Virus record (IMG/VR): IMGVR_UViG_3300025128_006297
Coordinates: 1-20,708 of that record
Direction: 5' to 3' (one strand)
Source: a virus
DNA: 20,708 nucleotides
The notes beneath the pieces were generated by a model that saw only the letters and a list, made by a program, of their open reading frames with translations, searched no databases and was not told the origin of the DNA. Numbering within the stretch: position 1 is the first letter of the stretch; each line of letters starts with the position of its first letter. Positions 7,732 through 15,646 of this stretch are shown here, in pieces. Position numbers and translations under genes: made by a program.

Positions 7732-8271
7732 ATGACACTTGCCGAATTATTATGTTCAGCATACATCGCCCTGTCTTTGCCTAATGCAGAGACGGCATGT
7801 GTGAACATGGACACAGTTGTAGAATCCAGCTACCAACACAACATTGATGCATCCATTCTAACAGCCCTTATCTTCTATGAGAGCCGCTGGAAGCCAAGAG
7901 CAATCAGCAACTCCAAAGCGTGTGGCCTCACGCAGGTTCTTCCTAAGTATACTCGCAACCCCCGCAGAACTTGCAAGGAACTTTTGGACCCGACAGTGAG
8001 TATCAATACCGGAGCAAAGACACTTGGTCAATGGCAGCACGGACGCTACGCCAAAGGTCGTGTAAAGATTGCCCTGTGCGCTTACAGCAAAGGTTATCGC
8101 TGTTACGGTGAGGATGCTCACCAAGGTGCCCACAGGTACGCCCGCAAAATCATCCGTTTGTCGAAGAGGCTTAAAAAGAAAATGTTTAAGATTAAAGACG
8201 ACCATGCCCGAGGACTCGACGTACCGGGCTGTTACGATGATACTCCCGATGCCACAGGGCACTATGATTAA
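7732..8271 (+). CDS. Lytic transglycosylase (SLT domain) with likely N-terminal signal
   Basis: This 179-residue protein carries the soluble-lytic-transglycosylase fold: catalytic Glu50 in FYESRWKP, the ACGLTQVLP motif at 63-71 (family A-x-GLMQ-x-xP) and ALCAYSKG at 114-121 (family ALAAYNAG). It would cleave the MurNAc-GlcNAc bond of peptidoglycan. The first 22 residues (LAELLCSAYIALSLPNAETA) look like a signal peptide or signal anchor, so the protein may act in the periplasm. A basic KRLKKKMFK segment follows the domain. It may serve in lysis or in local wall opening; neither holin nor spanin is obvious nearby. An AGGAGAT site precedes the ATG. Confidence 0.88.
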   Translation: MTLAELLCSAYIALSLPNAETACVNMDTVVESSYQHNIDASILTALIFYESRWKPRAISNSKACGLTQVLPKYTRNPRRTCKELLDPTVSINTGAKTLGQWQHGRYAKGRVKIALCAYSKGYRCYGEDAHQGAHRYARKIIRLSKRLKKKMFKIKDDHARGLDVPGCYDDTPDATGHYD

Positions 8272-9172
8272 ACACACGTATGAATACGACGAGATAGTAA
8301 TAGGGCACGACTTAAGTGCCCTATTTTATTCATACTTCAATTGTAAACCCCTTATCCTAAACAGCACTCGCAAGCCGTTCCTCTTTGACTTTCTCGACAT
8401 TGACATTGAATTGGAGAAGGTCTTCATGGAACCAGTCGAGTATGAGATGGCAACCAGAAGCGAACCAAAGAAGGTAGGGTGTCCAACTATCACAGCCTGG
8501 GACCGAGTATGCTTCCCTCTTTCCCTCGCAGGTCTTATGCCTATAGCAGACAAAGTCCAAGCAATCAGAGTGGAAGACAACACGCTAAGGGTTACAACAG
8601 ATCGCTCAAGATTAATAAAGTACAAGTTCAACAAGCTCACAATCTTTAATGACGAGAACGTCGCAGGCATAGGGGTTCCAACCGAGCATAACAAAAGGTT
8701 CAAGGTCATTGATTGGATTGACGTTCGTTCAGGAGCAACACACCAGTTTGATTACTTTGGAACCGAAGACGGCCTAGCCAAAGAAGTTTACTTCTACCCC
8801 TCGCCAAGACTAGGTGGAGGCGAGAAAGATAAAAGAAAAGATTGTGTTTCAGTTTCATATATGAACAAAGAACAACTTGACAATTTTGATTTTTCTGATA
8901 CAATGGTCAGGTTCAAGATTCTAAAGATGATGAAAGAGCAAGGTATCCGTGGTATGAGAAACGGACGAGACAAGAGACGTCCAGGCAAATACTATCACTA
9001 TGCAGTCAAGATTGAGCCGAGAAAGAGAGAAGTAATCCAGTTAGACAAAAACAAATACGAGAACACAGAATTAATAAATTATGATTACAGAACTCCAGAA
9101 GAAATCTTAGAGCAGTCAGAAATCTCTTACAACTATCTTTGGAAGATAAACAAACACTTGATGCAGGGATAA
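8264..9172 (+). CDS. Unassigned phage protein; possible Rossmann-like N-terminus
   Basis: The frame is open from 8069, but the first part lies inside the transglycosylase gene, so I use the ATG at 8264 (302 residues; 8249 is an alternative). The opening YDEIVIGHDLSALFYSYF, followed by PLIL, resembles the dinucleotide-binding turn of FAD/NAD oxidoreductases (for example the UDP-galactopyranose mutase group). The usual GxGxxG is replaced by GHDLSA, however, so binding is doubtful. The middle has YKFNKLTIFNDENVAG, and the C-terminal half is basic (GMRNGRDKRRPGKYYHY). No cysteine cluster or membrane helix is seen. It is coupled to the next gene by a TAATG overlap, and a promoter lies inside it. 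Confidence 0.7.
   Translation: MIKHTYEYDEIVIGHDLSALFYSYFNCKPLILNSTRKPFLFDFLDIDIELEKVFMEPVEYEMATRSEPKKVGCPTITAWDRVCFPLSLAGLMPIADKVQAIRVEDNTLRVTTDRSRLIKYKFNKLTIFNDENVAGIGVPTEHNKRFKVIDWIDVRSGATHQFDYFGTEDGLAKEVYFYPSPRLGGGEKDKRKDCVSVSYMNKEQLDNFDFSDTMVRFKILKMMKEQGIRGMRNGRDKRRPGKYYHYAVKIEPRKREVIQLDKNKYENTELINYDYRTPEEILEQSEISYNYLWKINKHLMQG
8877..8904 (+). promoter_or_regulatory. Internal sigma70-type promoter
   Basis: TTGACA at 8877-8882, a 16-base spacer and TACAAT at 8899-8904, with TG one base upstream of the -10. It lies inside the 8264 gene and would feed the 9172 gene and the polymerase. Being inside coding sequence, it could be chance. Confidence 0.5.
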
Positions 9173-10086
9173 TGGAAAAACCAGAGCAAAACATGAGATC
9201 GTTTCACCTCGCAGGCATTGTCCCTGTCGCAGGTCAGCCACTGGACTTTAACTTCCCTTGGCACGATTGTTGTATGCCAATTGCTCAAGACTATCTAGCC
9301 ATCGAGCAAGCGGTTATGGAATGTGCCCACGCAGGCTGTGAAACAATCTGGGTCATCTGTAATGACGACATGCAGCCCCTCATTCGCTACCGCCTTGGTG
9401 ATTACATCTACGACCCCGTAACTTACAAAGCGGAGTACGACCCAAAAGCAAACGAGAAGAAGAAGGAAGTTCCCATCTTCTATGTGCCCATCCACCCCAA
9501 AGACCGAGACCGGCGTGACTGTTTGTCGTGGAGTGTTCTTCACGGAGCCAACTCTGCCTATCACATCTCTCTGCGTCTAAGCAAGTGGATTACACCAGAC
9601 AGATACTATGTTTCTTTCCCCTATGGCATCTTCCCAGCCGACAGGGTCCTGCGAAAGCACAGACGAGACATCTCAAGCACCAAGAGCTTCTTCTTATCCC
9701 ACGAGGGAAAGACCGTAAGGGACGGAGAATACTTGAGTTTTACATTCTCCCCTGACGAATTCATCAAATACAGGCGAGACTTAAGACAAAGCGCAACAAA
9801 GAAGTTCGTCAATTCAGGAGACCAAATCCCAAAGGAGACTCTCCCTCTCGAAGAAAGATACTCAGCAAGATACTTTTCTCTTGACAAAGTCTTTGGATCT
9901 GCTATACTAGATGACGCCAATGTAGTTGAAACACCTTGGTATTATAACATAGGAAGTTGGGAAGGCTATTGTGAATACATTGCGTCCGAAGACAAGAAAA
10001 TCATAAAGAGACCTTCAAGAACGTTTTTTGGTTACAGAGAATTTAACGGAATAGGAACAGATAATGAGAACAGAGAGCAAGATTAA
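9172..10086 (+). CDS. Possible nucleotidyltransferase-fold protein
   Basis: I start this at the ATG overlapping the previous stop (TAATG), giving 304 residues; ATG 9193 and a TTG further upstream are alternatives. The N-terminal third follows the sugar-1-phosphate nucleotidyltransferase pattern: an AGIVPVAGQPLDFNFPW opening strand and loop, CMPIAQDYLAIEQAV, then ECAHAGCETIWVICNDD (family pattern 'aGi.eIiiv'). The usual Gly-x-Gly-x-Arg loop is absent, and the strand where the family has its metal-binding Asp reads YYVSFPYGIFP with no Asp, so activity is uncertain. The rest is highly charged and Tyr/Arg-rich. It sits between the unassigned 8264 gene and the polymerase, and a promoter for the polymerase lies in its 3' end. 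Confidence 0.6.
   Translation: MEKPEQNMRSFHLAGIVPVAGQPLDFNFPWHDCCMPIAQDYLAIEQAVMECAHAGCETIWVICNDDMQPLIRYRLGDYIYDPVTYKAEYDPKANEKKKEVPIFYVPIHPKDRDRRDCLSWSVLHGANSAYHISLRLSKWITPDRYYVSFPYGIFPADRVLRKHRRDISSTKSFFLSHEGKTVRDGEYLSFTFSPDEFIKYRRDLRQSATKKFVNSGDQIPKETLPLEERYSARYFSLDKVFGSAILDDANVVETPWYYNIGSWEGYCEYIASEDKKIIKRPSRTFFGYREFNGIGTDNENREQD
9881..9908 (+). promoter_or_regulatory. Sigma70-type promoter upstream of the polymerase
   Basis: TTGACA at 9881-9886, a 16-base spacer and TATACT at 9903-9908, with TG one base before the -10. It lies within the 3' part of the 9172 gene, giving a leader of about 150 bases to the polymerase ATG at 10064. Confidence 0.6.
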
Positions 10087-13000
10087 ATTTGTAGGACTTC
10101 ACGCACACTCAGGGATGAGTCTCAATGACGGCCTGGGTTACCCACAAGACCACATGGACTTCGCCTACGAGAACGGAATGGATGCTCTTGCGCTCACAGA
10201 CCACGGTCATATGAACGGCTTGGCGTATCAAGTTCTCCACGCCCAAAAGATGAAGAAGGATAACAAGAACTTCAAGCCTATCTTCGGAGTCGAGGCATAC
10301 TTCTTGCCCTCTATTGAGGACTGGAAGACCGAGTATGATAGCGTAGCTGAAAAGAAGAAGAGCAAGAAAAAGAAGAAAGACGACATGAAACTATCTATTG
10401 AGGATGAAGCCGCTTCCAAGAAGGCAATCAAAAACATCCTCAATCGTAGAAATCATTTGATTCTTGTTGCGATGAACCAGACAGGGCTCAACAACATCTT
10501 CAAATTGATTTCGGAGAGTTATAAGAATGAAAACTTTTACCGTTATCCTCGTATCGATTATGACTTACTGGCTCGCTATAGCGACGGGATCATTTCTACT
10601 AGCGCCTGCCTCGGTGGTGTTTACGCTGGTGACTATTGGAACAATAAAGATGAGGGGGAAGAACAAACGCTATCTGCCATGAGAAAGACGACAGAGCGTA
10701 TGTTAGAGATCTTTGGAGACCGCTGGTATGGCGAAATCCAATGGAACGCCATCCCCGAACAACACGAACTAAACAAGTACATCATCCAGGTCTGCAAGGA
10801 ATACAACGTTCAACTTGTCTCCACAGCAGACAGCCATTACCCAAACCCCAACGCCTGGACAGACCGAGAACTCTACAAGCGCCTTGGTTGGTTGAGTAAG
10901 GGTGGCCTTCCAGATTACATGGACGCCAACCTCCCAGTCTCCGTTGAGGAGATTGGTTACGAACTCTACCCCAAGAACGGTGACCAGATGTGGGAGAGTT
11001 ACAAAAAGTATTCTGAAATGCTCGGTGTAGAATATGACGACGACCTCGTTATGGATTCCATCCAACGCACCCACGCAATTGCTCACGAACGTATTGAGAG
11101 CTTCTTACCAGACAACACAGTCCGTCTTCCCAACTTCGTGGTCCCCGAAGGAATGACAGAGGTTGCCGCTCTCACATCAGCCTGCGTCAAAGGGCTTAAG
11201 GAGAAGAACCTTCAGGAGAGCCAAGAATACATTGACCGCCTGAAGGAAGAACTCAACGTCATCAAGGACCGAGGGTTCAGCAAATACTTCCTCACAATGA
11301 AGGCCATCGCAGATAAAGCAGCCGCAGTCCAACTTGTCGGCCCAGGTCGAGGTTCAGCAGCAGGCTCGCTGGTTGCGTATGTCCTTGACATTACACAGAT
11401 TGACCCCATCAAATACGGGCTCCTGTTCTCACGTTTCCTTCGCAGAGACGCAACAGACTATCCTGATATTGACTATGATGTAAGCGACCCGATGGAACTG
11501 AAAGAACTTTTGATTGATGAGTGGGGAGATACAACCGTTGTTCCTATTTCCAACTACAACACACTCCAACTCCGCTCCCTGGTTAAGGACGTGTCTAAGT
11601 TCTACGACATCCCCTTCACCGAGGTCAACGCAGTCACAGGGAAGATGCTCCACGAAGCCACGCCCCTCGCAAAGCAGAAGCACGGCATCAAAGCAGGCGT
11701 CTATGCCCCCACCTTTGAAGAGGTCAAGGAATACAGTGCCAGCCTCAAAGGCTTCCTCAAGAAGTATCCCCACGTCGCTCATCACATTGACGCTCTCTAC
11801 GGACAGGTCCGCAGTGTCTCTCGCCACGCAGGTGGTGTTGTGGTTGGTGAGAACCTAGACGAATGGATGCCCCTGGTCAACAGCAAGGGTGTTCGTCAAA
11901 CCCCTTGGAGTGAAGGCCAAAACGTCCGACACCTTGAGCCCCTCGGCTTTATTAAGTTCGACATCCTTGGACTCTCCACATTGAGAATGATTGAGGGTTG
12001 TGTTCGCAACATCCTCAAGCGCCATCACAACATTCCTGAGCCAACCTTTGAGGACGTCAAGAGGTATTATGATGAGAACCTTCATCCAGACGTCATCAAC
12101 ATGAACGATCAGAATGTCTACAAGAACATCTTCCACAACGGAAAGTGGGCAGGCATCTTCCAGTTCACAGAGCAAGGGGCACAAGGTTTCTGCAAAAGAG
12201 CGAAGCCACAAAACATAGTTGACATCTCCGCTATCACTTCAATCTTCCGACCAGGACCATTGAGCGCCAAGGTGGACAGGAACTATGTTGCTGCAAAGCA
12301 AAACCCAAAGGACATTGAATACGTCCATAAGATCGTCAGGGAGGTCACAAAAGAAACCTATGGCTTCTTGATTTTCCAAGAGCAGATTGCTCTACTCGCA
12401 CACAAACTAGGAAAGAATGTTTCTCTTGACGAAGGAAACATGCTTCGCAAACTACTAACTAAAAAGGGCACAGGTAAGGGGGCACAGAAGAAAAATGAAA
12501 TCCACAAGAAATTCATCGAAGGTTGTATATCTAAAGGACTATCGGCGTCCGCAGGAGAAGAACTCTGGGAAACATTCGAGTACTTCTCAGGGTATGGTTT
12601 TAATAAGTCCCACGCTATTAGCTATAGTGTTCTTAGTTATCAGTGTGCCCATCTTTTTAATTACTACCCCTCTGAATGGGTTGCGGCGTTTCTCTCGAAA
12701 GAGCCGGAAGGAAGAAAAGAAAAGGCAATCAACATTGCAAAGTCAATGGGATTCAATATTGAGCCGCTCCAAATAAATACTTCCGGCAGAGTGTGGGAAA
12801 TCTCAGAGGATGGGAAGACACTCATCCAACCCCTCTCTTCAATCAAGGGCTTGGGTGATGCGGCAATGGATCAGATCTTAGCTAACCGCCCCTTCAATAC
12901 AATTGAGGAGTTCATCTTCAACGACGACATCGTCTATAGCAAGCTCAACAAGAAGGCTCTGGATGTACTTCTACGCAGCCACGCACTCAATTGCTTGATG

Positions 13001-13489
13001 GACGACAGGTTCACAGGGCAGAAGCATTTCTGGTCTGCTACCGTTGCCGACCGACCTAAGACGTTGAAGAAGTTCCGTGAGAACATTGAACTCTATGCCG
13101 AGGAAGGAGACTTCAGTAAGGAAGAACACATCGCACACCTTTCAGAATACACAGGCGTGTTCCCCATTCATCTCGTAATGGACCAAGAGACTGAAGATAG
13201 TCTTAAGGAGAAGTTCATTCCTCCCATCTCAGAATTCGACCGAGACCTCGGCCTCGTCTGGTTTATCCCGAGAGAAGTAATCAAAAAGAAAACCAAGAGA
13301 GGAAAGGACTATTACATTGTGAATGTCGTAGACAGCAACAGCACAACGACACAAATCAAATGCTGGGGTGTTCGCCCCGAAAAAGATAAGGTTCTCTTGA
13401 ACCGACCCTACATCGCCAAGCTGGAGCACGATGAACAATGGGGATTCTCTACTCGCTCCATTCGACATAACTTTAGATTAATTGGTTGA
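10064..13489 (+). CDS. dnaE: DNA polymerase III alpha subunit (family C) with PHP domain
   Basis: This 1141-residue protein is close to full DnaE length. The N-terminal PHP domain keeps His13-x-His15, Asp46-His47, Glu77 and Asp256-x-His258, several of which are lost in E. coli alpha. The palm motif GPGRGSAAGSLVAYVL is near residue 426. The catalytic aspartates are Asp468 and Asp470 in PDIDYD and Asp633 in FIKFDILGL. A C-terminal OB-like strand set (GLVWFIPREV...YYIVNVVDS...IKCWGV) follows. A lysine-rich insert (about residues 96-125) interrupts the PHP domain. This would be the replicative polymerase; no DnaQ exonuclease, clamp or loader is visible here. ATG 10064 overlaps the preceding gene by 23 bases behind an AGGAACAG site. 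Confidence 0.95.
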   Translation: MRTESKIKFVGLHAHSGMSLNDGLGYPQDHMDFAYENGMDALALTDHGHMNGLAYQVLHAQKMKKDNKNFKPIFGVEAYFLPSIEDWKTEYDSVAEKKKSKKKKKDDMKLSIEDEAASKKAIKNILNRRNHLILVAMNQTGLNNIFKLISESYKNENFYRYPRIDYDLLARYSDGIISTSACLGGVYAGDYWNNKDEGEEQTLSAMRKTTERMLEIFGDRWYGEIQWNAIPEQHELNKYIIQVCKEYNVQLVSTADSHYPNPNAWTDRELYKRLGWLSKGGLPDYMDANLPVSVEEIGYELYPKNGDQMWESYKKYSEMLGVEYDDDLVMDSIQRTHAIAHERIESFLPDNTVRLPNFVVPEGMTEVAALTSACVKGLKEKNLQESQEYIDRLKEELNVIKDRGFSKYFLTMKAIADKAAAVQLVGPGRGSAAGSLVAYVLDITQIDPIKYGLLFSRFLRRDATDYPDIDYDVSDPMELKELLIDEWGDTTVVPISNYNTLQLRSLVKDVSKFYDIPFTEVNAVTGKMLHEATPLAKQKHGIKAGVYAPTFEEVKEYSASLKGFLKKYPHVAHHIDALYGQVRSVSRHAGGVVVGENLDEWMPLVNSKGVRQTPWSEGQNVRHLEPLGFIKFDILGLSTLRMIEGCVRNILKRHHNIPEPTFEDVKRYYDENLHPDVINMNDQNVYKNIFHNGKWAGIFQFTEQGAQGFCKRAKPQNIVDISAITSIFRPGPLSAKVDRNYVAAKQNPKDIEYVHKIVREVTKETYGFLIFQEQIALLAHKLGKNVSLDEGNMLRKLLTKKGTGKGAQKKNEIHKKFIEGCISKGLSASAGEELWETFEYFSGYGFNKSHAISYSVLSYQCAHLFNYYPSEWVAAFLSKEPEGRKEKAINIAKSMGFNIEPLQINTSGRVWEISEDGKTLIQPLSSIKGLGDAAMDQILANRPFNTIEEFIFNDDIVYSKLNKKALDVLLRSHALNCLMDDRFTGQKHFWSATVADRPKTLKKFRENIELYAEEGDFSKEEHIAHLSEYTGVFPIHLVMDQETEDSLKEKFIPPISEFDRDLGLVWFIPREVIKKKTKRGKDYYIVNVVDSNSTTTQIKCWGVRPEKDKVLLNRPYIAKLEHDEQWGFSTRSIRHNFRLIG

Positions 13490-13514
13490 CAAGCGTCTCC
13501 AGAAATAGTATAAT
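13486..13514 (+). promoter_or_regulatory. Consensus sigma70-type promoter ahead of dUTPase
   Basis: TTGACA at 13486-13491, a 17-base spacer and TATAAT at 13509-13514. Its -35 contains the polymerase stop codon. The expected start near 13521 leaves only about 12 bases before the ATG at 13533, with GAGGT in between. Confidence 0.78.
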
Positions 13515-13532
13515 AAAATCAATGAGGTATAA

Positions 13533-14012
13533 ATGAAACTTAAAGTATTCCGCCTACGCCCAGAGGCCAAACTTCCCCACCGGGCACACCCAACAGATGC
13601 AGGCTGCGATGTCTTCTATTGCCGCCGTGGAGATGACATCTTCACTTCTGATTCTATAGACGACAGGGGGAACATCATTGTCTACCCCAACACGACCTGT
13701 CTGATCCCCACGGGCATCAAGGTAGAGTTCGCCTCCAATCACATGTTGGAAGTCAAGAACAAATCAGGTATTGCCAGCAAGAAGAACTTGGTTGTGGGAG
13801 CGTGCGTGATTGACCATCTCTATGACGGAGAGGTTTACATCAACCTTCACAACGTCGGCAAGGTTCCCCGAATAATCGAACCAGGGCAAAAGGTTGCCCA
13901 AGTCGTTCTCGTTCCCATCTCTACCTGTGAGGTTGAGGAAGTGTTCGAGGACAATCTAAACCAAGGCACCGCTCGCTCAGAAGGTGGCTTTGGCTCAACA
14001 GGAGATTTTTAA
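13533..14012 (+). CDS. dut: dUTPase (trimeric type)
   Basis: All five dUTPase motifs appear in order in this 159-residue protein: HPTDAGCDVF (motif 1), NKSGIASKK (2), CVIDHLYDGEV (3; Asp is the catalytic residue of the family), GQKVAQVVLVP (4) and ARSEGGFGSTGDF (5, the Gly-rich P-loop-like tail). It hydrolyses dUTP to dUMP and pyrophosphate, keeping uracil out of DNA and supplying dUMP for thymidylate synthesis. An insert of about 15 residues after motif 1 (RRGDDIFTSDSIDDRGN) lengthens it slightly. Motif 2 has Lys-Ser where most have Arg-Ser. It has its own consensus promoter and starts the operon that includes the next two genes. Confidence 0.95.
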   Translation: MKLKVFRLRPEAKLPHRAHPTDAGCDVFYCRRGDDIFTSDSIDDRGNIIVYPNTTCLIPTGIKVEFASNHMLEVKNKSGIASKKNLVVGACVIDHLYDGEVYINLHNVGKVPRIIEPGQKVAQVVLVPISTCEVEEVFEDNLNQGTARSEGGFGSTGDF

Positions 14013-14317
14013 TGAGTAAGTTTGAAAGAAAGATCCGAAGACAAAAAGAAAAAGAAGCTAGAAAGCGTGAAAGAAAGGAATTCAAGAACGCAGACCAAGA
14101 CCTGGGAGAGAAGGTAGGTCTCTTCAATAAAATCCCAGACCACTGTATGATGTGTCAAGACTCATTCGACAAGACCAATCGAGAGATGGTTTCGTCTTGG
14201 AACGTCGTTGTGAGAGAAGAAGAGGGTAAAGTAAATCTATATTGCCCTGATTGCTGGGACAACGCACAAAAGATCATCAGAGAGTTTCAGGAGAGTTTAA
14301 ATGAAAGAGGCAGTTAG
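14012..14317 (+). CDS. Unassigned zinc-ribbon-like protein with basic N-terminus
   Basis: The 101-residue product begins with a strongly basic helix (KIRRQKEKEARKRERKEFK, residues 7-25). Two Cys-x-x-Cys pairs follow, Cys45/Cys48 (HCMMCQ) and Cys78/Cys81 (YCPDCWD), a spacing that would fit a zinc ribbon. This combination suggests a nucleic-acid or protein-binding adaptor, but no family is recognised. Its ATG overlaps the dUTPase stop by one base (TAATG), behind AGGAG. It overlaps the next gene by 17 bases, so all three are probably translated from one message. Confidence 0.72.
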   Translation: MSKFERKIRRQKEKEARKRERKEFKNADQDLGEKVGLFNKIPDHCMMCQDSFDKTNREMVSSWNVVVREEEGKVNLYCPDCWDNAQKIIREFQESLNERGS

Positions 14318-15311
14318 TTTCGACGATGTCCTGCTCACACCAGGATACTCCGACATCACCAGTCGGTCAGAGATTGATGCAGGGAGTACACTGGGCCAGA
14401 TGTATTTCAGCCTCCCAGTCATCTCCTCCCCGATGGATACTGTCACGGAAGTGGGAATGTCCCAGGCCCTAAGCACCGCAGGTGGAGTAGGTATCATCCA
14501 TCGCTACAATTCAATTGAGGAGCAGGCTGGCCTCGTCGCCAACCTACGCACCCAAAGCATCCATACCGGAGCAGCAATTGGAATTACAGGAGACTTCTTG
14601 GCCAGAGCCGAGACCCTCGTGGAGAACGATGTATCTTTCCTATGTGTTGATGTGGCCCACGGCCATCACGCATTGGTCAAGGGTGCGCTCACTTCTTTGC
14701 GTGAGGCACTCCCAAGCGACACTCACATCATGGCTGGGAACGTTGCGACCCTTCAAGGTTTCAATGACTTAGCCGACTGGGGAGCCAGCAGCATCAGGGT
14801 CGGCATCGGAGGAGGTTCAATCTGTAGCACACGCATCCAAACAGGCCACGGGGTTCCAACACTCCAGTCTGTGATTGAGTGCGCCCAGTCAGATCGGAAC
14901 GCAACTCTCATTGCTGACGGAGGGTTCAAGACCAGTGGTGACATTGTGAAAGCCCTCGCCGCAGGGGCAGACTTCGTTATGCTCGGCTCAATGCTCGCAG
15001 GCACTGAGGAGGCACCAGGAGAAATCATTTATAACAATGGTGCTGCCTTCAAGGTTTACCGAGGCATGGCGAGCAAGGAAGCCCAAGTAGAGTGGAGAGG
15101 TCGCTTCTCTTCCAACGAAGGCGTCACAGGCTGGCTCCCATTCAAAGGTTCAGTCGGCCCAATCCTTGAGGACTTGGAGCGAGGGATCCGAAGTGGTCTC
15201 TCCTATTCAGGCGCAAGGAACCTACTGGAACTAAGAGCCAAGCACGAGTTCATTCGTCAGACACCAGCGGGACAAACTGAAAGCGGTACCCGTATCCAGA
15301 GAAAGTTATGA
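14301..15311 (+). CDS. IMP dehydrogenase / GMP reductase family enzyme (no CBS domains)
   Basis: The 336-residue TIM-barrel protein starts with SFDDVLLTPGYSD, has SLPVISSPMDTVTE and GGVGIIHRY, and carries the loop GIGGGSICSTRIQTGHG with the catalytic Cys175. It ends with GIRSGLSYSGARNLLEL. The two CBS domains common in IMP dehydrogenases are absent. The stretch from the GM-x-S motif to the EG of the flap is about 20 residues, nearer GMP reductases (about 23) than IMP dehydrogenases (about 28), and the PFKG and FIR segments also read GMP reductase-like. I do not see the Arg-Tyr pair that IMP dehydrogenases use. GMP reductase (GMP to IMP) is therefore slightly favoured. Either activity would shift purine nucleotide balance. 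SD GGAG lies upstream of ATG 14301. Confidence 0.85.
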   Translation: MKEAVSFDDVLLTPGYSDITSRSEIDAGSTLGQMYFSLPVISSPMDTVTEVGMSQALSTAGGVGIIHRYNSIEEQAGLVANLRTQSIHTGAAIGITGDFLARAETLVENDVSFLCVDVAHGHHALVKGALTSLREALPSDTHIMAGNVATLQGFNDLADWGASSIRVGIGGGSICSTRIQTGHGVPTLQSVIECAQSDRNATLIADGGFKTSGDIVKALAAGADFVMLGSMLAGTEEAPGEIIYNNGAAFKVYRGMASKEAQVEWRGRFSSNEGVTGWLPFKGSVGPILEDLERGIRSGLSYSGARNLLELRAKHEFIRQTPAGQTESGTRIQRKL

Positions 15312-15646
15312 CTGACTTTTCAAAGCGTCGTAGAGCCAAGAAGAAGATTTCCTTTGAAGACTTCGCAGAACAACACGCAAGTCTTAAGATACGCCTCAAC
15401 TATGATGGGGTAAAGCAAGGAGAGTTCTTCCGAGCAATACTAGACGCATACGTAAATAAGAACGAGCACATCTTAAATTTCATCGAAGAGTATAAAAAAG
15501 AAAAACAAATACACAGCGATGAAAAGAGAGCCAAGTCCAGAAAGCTGGTTCAAAAGGGCAAAGAAGTTACTACAAAGTTTGCCTTGAATGAAGATGAGAT
15601 AGAGAGTATTTTCGACCTAATAGCAGAGGAGCACCCAGATTTATGA
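15308..15646 (+). CDS. Possible ribbon-helix-helix regulator
   Basis: The 112-residue product has a basic head (SKRRRAKKK, residues 5-13). A segment at about 25-50, ASLKIRLNYD then KQGEFFRAILDAYVNKN, has the strand-helix-helix spacing of Arc/MetJ-type DNA-binding proteins. A long charged helix and an acidic C-terminus (LNEDEIESIFDLIAEEHPDL) follow. A dimeric DNA-binding role is inferred from this pattern only. It overlaps the purine enzyme by four bases (ATGA), and the sigma-like gene overlaps its stop in the same way, so the two proteins are very likely made together. Confidence 0.65.
   Translation: MTDFSKRRRAKKKISFEDFAEQHASLKIRLNYDGVKQGEFFRAILDAYVNKNEHILNFIEEYKKEKQIHSDEKRAKSRKLVQKGKEVTTKFALNEDEIESIFDLIAEEHPDL

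Noticed and set aside
8069-8263. Upstream extension of the 8264 gene's frame
   Set aside because: It lies inside the lytic transglycosylase gene, and the extra residues are basic and unlike a protein start; ATG 8264 overlaps the stop in the normal way.
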